64,000 nt of DNA from Rodentibacter caecimuris (GTDB lineage Bacteria > Pseudomonadota > Gammaproteobacteria > Enterobacterales > Pasteurellaceae), in the NCBI RefSeq assembly GCF_024622045.1, contig NZ_JANKBP010000014.1; one strand, given 5' to 3'. Below the pieces are notes generated by a model. That model was not told the origin of the DNA. It ran no database searches and worked only from the letters and a program-made list of their open reading frames with translations. Of the stretch, positions 61,173 to 64,000 are shown one piece after another. Position numbers and translations under genes: made by a program. The first letter of the stretch is position 1. Each line of letters opens with the position of its first letter.

Positions 61173-63200
61173 TTGTCTTTATCTCAATTTATGGAAAAGC
61201 GAACGTCATTTAATCCTTTTGTAATCGGATTAACGTTATTTTTTGTTTTATTACTGGTGGCGATGATTTTAATTGCACCGGATCACACTCAAGCATTATT
61301 AAACCAAGCGAAAGCAGGCATTTTTGCAAATTTTAGCTGGTTTTATGTGTTGGTATTCTCAGTTTTTTTAGGATTTTTGCTCATTTTGTCCGTAAGTAGT
61401 TTGGGGAATATTAAACTTGGTAGTGATGAGGAAGAACCTGAATTTAGTTTCCTCTCTTGGCTTGCTATGTTATTTGCTGCCGGTATGGGAGTGGGCTTAA
61501 TGTTCTTTGGTGTCGCTGAGCCATTAGCCCATTATCTTTCGGAAATTACTAGCGGACCGGCAGAGCATCGACAACAAGAGGCGTTATTACATACTTTATT
61601 CCATTGGGGCATTCATGCCTGGGCGGTATATGGCACAATTGCATTAGCCTTGGCTTATTTCGGTTTCCGTTATAAATTGCCGTTAGCGTTACGCTCTTGT
61701 TTTTACCCGTTGTTGAAAGATCGCATCAATGGAAAAGTAGGCGATCTCATTGATATTATGGCATTGCTTGCTACCTTATTCGGTATTATTACTACTTTAG
61801 GTTTCGGGGCATCCCAGCTAGGTGCCGGATTACACCAAATGGGATGGGTGAGTGAAAATACGTTTACGTTACAAATTATTGTGATTGCAGTGGTAATGAG
61901 CCTAGCGGTTTTTTCTGCTATCTCAGGTGTAGGAAAAGGAGTGAAAATGCTCAGTGAATTGAATTTAACATTGGCATTTTTATTACTCATTTTTGTACTG
62001 GTTACCGGACCAACACTTTATTTACTCTCGGCATTTAGCGACAACATTGGCACTTATTTCAGTAATTTAGTACAACTTAGTTTTAAAACCTATGCGTATG
62101 AGCAAGAACATACAGCTTGGTTTAGTGGGTGGACGGTACTTTATTGGGCGTGGTGGTGTTCATGGGCGCCATTTGTCGGGTTATTTATCGCCCGTATTTC
62201 CAGAGGTCGTACTATCCGTGAATTTATTTTTGGGGTATTAGTCATTCCAAGTGTATTCGGTATCCTTTGGTTTACAGTATTTGGTAACACGGCTATTTGG
62301 TTAAATGATGGTGAGGCAGCCGGCGCGCTGGGAAAAATGATTTCATCACCGGAAACGCTACTATTTAAGTTTCTTGATTATTTACCATTGCCTGCTGTTA
62401 GTAGTTTGGTGAGTTTGATCGTTATTTCGCTATTTTTTATCACTTCGGCGGATTCGGGGATTTATGTTTTAAACAATATTGCTTCTCGTGATAAAAGTCT
62501 TATTTCACCGAACTGGCAGACAGTAATGTGGGGTGTCCTAATGTCTGTTGTGGCGATTGTATTAATGAAATCAGGTGGTTTAGCAAACTTGCAGACCATG
62601 ACATTAATGGTGGCATTACCTTTTGCTGTATTGATGTTAGTGATGTGTTTTAGTCTGTGGAAAGGGTTAAATGCAGATAAAAAATACTTTACGACTAAAG
62701 TTAATCCAACCAGTATTTTCTGGACGGGGGAAAAATGGAAAGACCGTTTGGAACAAATGATGAGCCAAACACAGGAAAAAGATATTTTGCGTTTCTTAAA
62801 ATACACGGCGTTGCCGGCTATGCGTGAATTACGCCAAGAACTTATCGGCAAATATAATTTAAACGTACAAATCAATACCTTATTTGATCAGGAAGAACCC
62901 GCCGTAGAATTAGTCATTCAAAAAGAATTGATGCGTGATTTTATGTATGGAATTAAATCCGTTGGGCATGAGGTTTCCGAACAGCTCATTAACGATGAAA
63001 ATCTTCCGCATATTCAACATGAAACAAGTTATCAGCCCTATACGTATTTTTTTGATGGGCGTGTCGGTTACGATGTGCAATATATGGATCAAGATGAATT
63101 GATTGCCGATATATTGAGACAATACGAGCGCTATTTAACTTTACTTGATGATGTCGGTCAGGAATTAATGGCTCATGAGCAAGTAGAGCTGGCAGAGTAG
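61173..63200 (+). CDS. betT: BCCT-family transporter (BetT-like)
   Basis: A 675-residue transporter with 12 predicted helices and a long C-terminal cytoplasmic tail (about 510-675), the BetT form that couples choline uptake to osmotic state. The BCCT signature is seen as MGVGLMFFGVAEPLAHY (about 109-125) and WTVLYWAWWCSWAPFVGLFIAR (about 324-345) with the aromatic substrate box. The TTG at 61173 has a strong AAGGGGAAAGG site; an ATG 18 bases later lacks one. Choline is the likely substrate, but betaine or carnitine are alternatives. Confidence 0.88.
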   Translation: MSLSQFMEKRTSFNPFVIGLTLFFVLLLVAMILIAPDHTQALLNQAKAGIFANFSWFYVLVFSVFLGFLLILSVSSLGNIKLGSDEEEPEFSFLSWLAMLFAAGMGVGLMFFGVAEPLAHYLSEITSGPAEHRQQEALLHTLFHWGIHAWAVYGTIALALAYFGFRYKLPLALRSCFYPLLKDRINGKVGDLIDIMALLATLFGIITTLGFGASQLGAGLHQMGWVSENTFTLQIIVIAVVMSLAVFSAISGVGKGVKMLSELNLTLAFLLLIFVLVTGPTLYLLSAFSDNIGTYFSNLVQLSFKTYAYEQEHTAWFSGWTVLYWAWWCSWAPFVGLFIARISRGRTIREFIFGVLVIPSVFGILWFTVFGNTAIWLNDGEAAGALGKMISSPETLLFKFLDYLPLPAVSSLVSLIVISLFFITSADSGIYVLNNIASRDKSLISPNWQTVMWGVLMSVVAIVLMKSGGLANLQTMTLMVALPFAVLMLVMCFSLWKGLNADKKYFTTKVNPTSIFWTGEKWKDRLEQMMSQTQEKDILRFLKYTALPAMRELRQELIGKYNLNVQINTLFDQEEPAVELVIQKELMRDFMYGIKSVGHEVSEQLINDENLPHIQHETSYQPYTYFFDGRVGYDVQYMDQDELIADILRQYERYLTLLDDVGQELMAHEQVELAE

Positions 63201-63211
63201 TGTGAGAATTA

Positions 63212-63228
63212 TGTAGCAAACGCATAAA
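63212..63228. repeat. Solo end of the inverted-repeat element
   Basis: ATGTAGCAAACGCATAA resembles the left terminal repeat of element copy A (758-774). A hairpin (63253-63272) follows at about the spacing seen in the full copies, but no right end was found. Confidence 0.4.
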
Positions 63229-63252
63229 ATAAAAAATTGATACCAAATATAG

Positions 63253-63272
63253 GGGCGTACTTGTGTACGCCC
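63253..63272 (+). terminator. GGGCGTAC hairpin after betT
   Basis: GGGCGTAC-TTGT-GTACGCCC, a perfect 8-bp stem 52 bases beyond the betT stop. It is related to the hairpin at 58020-58038. It could terminate betT; the T-tract is weak. Confidence 0.6.
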
Positions 63273-63456
63273 TATTTAAAAGCGATTGAGATGATTACTA
63301 TCGGAGACACTGCGGCATATTGCAAGGGAATCAAAGTGCGGTTGTTTTTCAGCCCGTTTTTGTTGTCGGATAATCGAAGAAAGATTAGAATGATTAAAAA
63401 TATTTGGAAAAATAACCGCACTTTTGGTCTATTACAGGGCGATAGGAGATAACACT

Positions 63457-64000
63457 ATGTCCACACAACAACCGACCGGACAAATTTGGCTCACCCATTA
63501 TCATTTAAGCCATCAAGTCACACCCCATATCACACAGACCGCTTATTTACTTTGTTTGGCTGAAGATACGGAAAACTACCTTCAGCAGGTTGAGTATTAT
63601 CTCAACCAACATCAACTTATCGGGCAAGCACAACTGACACCGCTTCCTATTCAAACATGGCTCTCCCGACATGGCTTTGAGGCAGCACTTTGGCGGGCGG
63701 CGCAACAAGTGTCCAATAACTCGCCGTTGTTTTGTTTATATACCGATGAAGCGAGACAAACCAAACAACACCTTGACACCTTTCTTAACAGACAGTCCGT
63801 CCGATTTTCCCCCTTTACCGAGTTTATTGCCCCTGCGGTTCTGCCCGACGAAGTGTGGTCACTTTTCTTTGCCGATTTTGAAGGGCTGGGGGAATACCAT
63901 CAAATCTTAAATCAAGCCGCACATAAAAAACAAAGAGAAAAAGCAAAAGAATCGGAAAAACACAGCCAAAATCCACCGCACTTTTATGCCGTGGTCGATT
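63457..64000 (+). CDS. Unrecognised protein, 3'-truncated by window edge
   Basis: An open frame of at least 181 codons starting with ATG at 63457 after a GGAG ribosome site (GATAGGAGATAAC) and continuing past the end. The protein starts MSTQQPTGQIWLTHYHLSHQ, is rich in Gln and His, has no signal peptide, and contains an acidic/basic linker (KKQREKAKESEK). An uptake signal near the end encodes PPHF. I do not recognise the family. It follows betT by about 256 bases, which hold a hairpin and two uptake signals. Confidence 0.75.
   Translation, partial: MSTQQPTGQIWLTHYHLSHQVTPHITQTAYLLCLAEDTENYLQQVEYYLNQHQLIGQAQLTPLPIQTWLSRHGFEAALWRAAQQVSNNSPLFCLYTDEARQTKQHLDTFLNRQSVRFSPFTEFIAPAVLPDEVWSLFFADFEGLGEYHQILNQAAHKKQREKAKESEKHSQNPPHFYAVVD

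Noticed and set aside
63237..63452. Plus-strand 71-codon frame between betT and the last gene
   Set aside because: It begins without a plausible start context and runs across a hairpin and two uptake signals; looks like spacer.

Overview
The window is a stretch of a Pasteurellaceae chromosome. The 9-base uptake signal AAGTGCGGT / ACCGCACTT is scattered throughout, often as inverted pairs just after genes where it forms terminator hairpins. This is the Haemophilus influenzae / Aggregatibacter / Pasteurella type of signal, not the Actinobacillus pleuropneumoniae type. Gene content and local orders (aroK-aroB-dam, dciA/secM-secA-mutT, yajG/bolA-nqrABCDEF-apbE-nqrM-mnmA) fit Haemophilus or Aggregatibacter; I cannot name the species. 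No tRNA, rRNA, CRISPR array, prophage or intact insertion sequence was seen.

Layout. 1-6.1 kb: end of a glycerate kinase gene, xerD, an HcaT-like transporter with proC, rdgC and the queuosine-precursor transporter yhhQ behind a possible preQ1 riboswitch. Two copies of a 145-bp inverted-repeat element lie here. 6.1-15.6 kb: an 8-kb gene for a 2,661-residue trimeric autotransporter adhesin built of duplicated stalk modules and extremely rich in N-X-S/T sequons, a divergent XRE-type regulator, and two gene-poor gaps. 15.6-31.4 kb: housekeeping and stress genes (gor, yafJ-like, cybC, murQ, an EamA permease, a tight five-gene operon nudix-unknown-yigB-ygiB-ygiC, eno, a divergent GDPD, purB-hflD, trpS, yfcZ-like, yfhL with a 54-residue YkvA-like gene, an RNase T2). 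31.5-36.2 kb: pgk-fbaA followed by an O-antigen ligase family protein and a heptosyltransferase-like enzyme for lipooligosaccharide. 36.4-47.1 kb: aroK-aroB-dam, dciA, a short SecM with a C-terminal arrest-like motif, secA, mutT, and the minus-strand leuS-lptE-holA group. 47.3-48.7 kb: a lone AT-rich DUF4062 gene without uptake signals, the clearest accessory gene. 48.7-64 kb: yggU-yggT-corA, yajG/bolA, the six-gene Na+-NQR operon with its maturation genes apbE and nqrM, a tautomerase, mnmA, a BetT-like transporter and a partial unrecognised gene.

How the genes work together: the nqr block encodes a complete sodium-pumping NADH:quinone reductase plus the flavin transferase (ApbE) that loads NqrB and NqrC and the factor NqrM. 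secM probably senses export capacity and controls secA by ribosome stalling. The glycolytic pair pgk-fbaA and eno carry central metabolism. The adhesin, O-antigen-ligase and GT9 genes shape the cell surface. The most interesting items are the adhesin (sequon density, near-identical internal DNA repeats), the SecM variant, the DUF4062 islet, the possible preQ1 riboswitch, the structured corA leader and the small inverted-repeat element.
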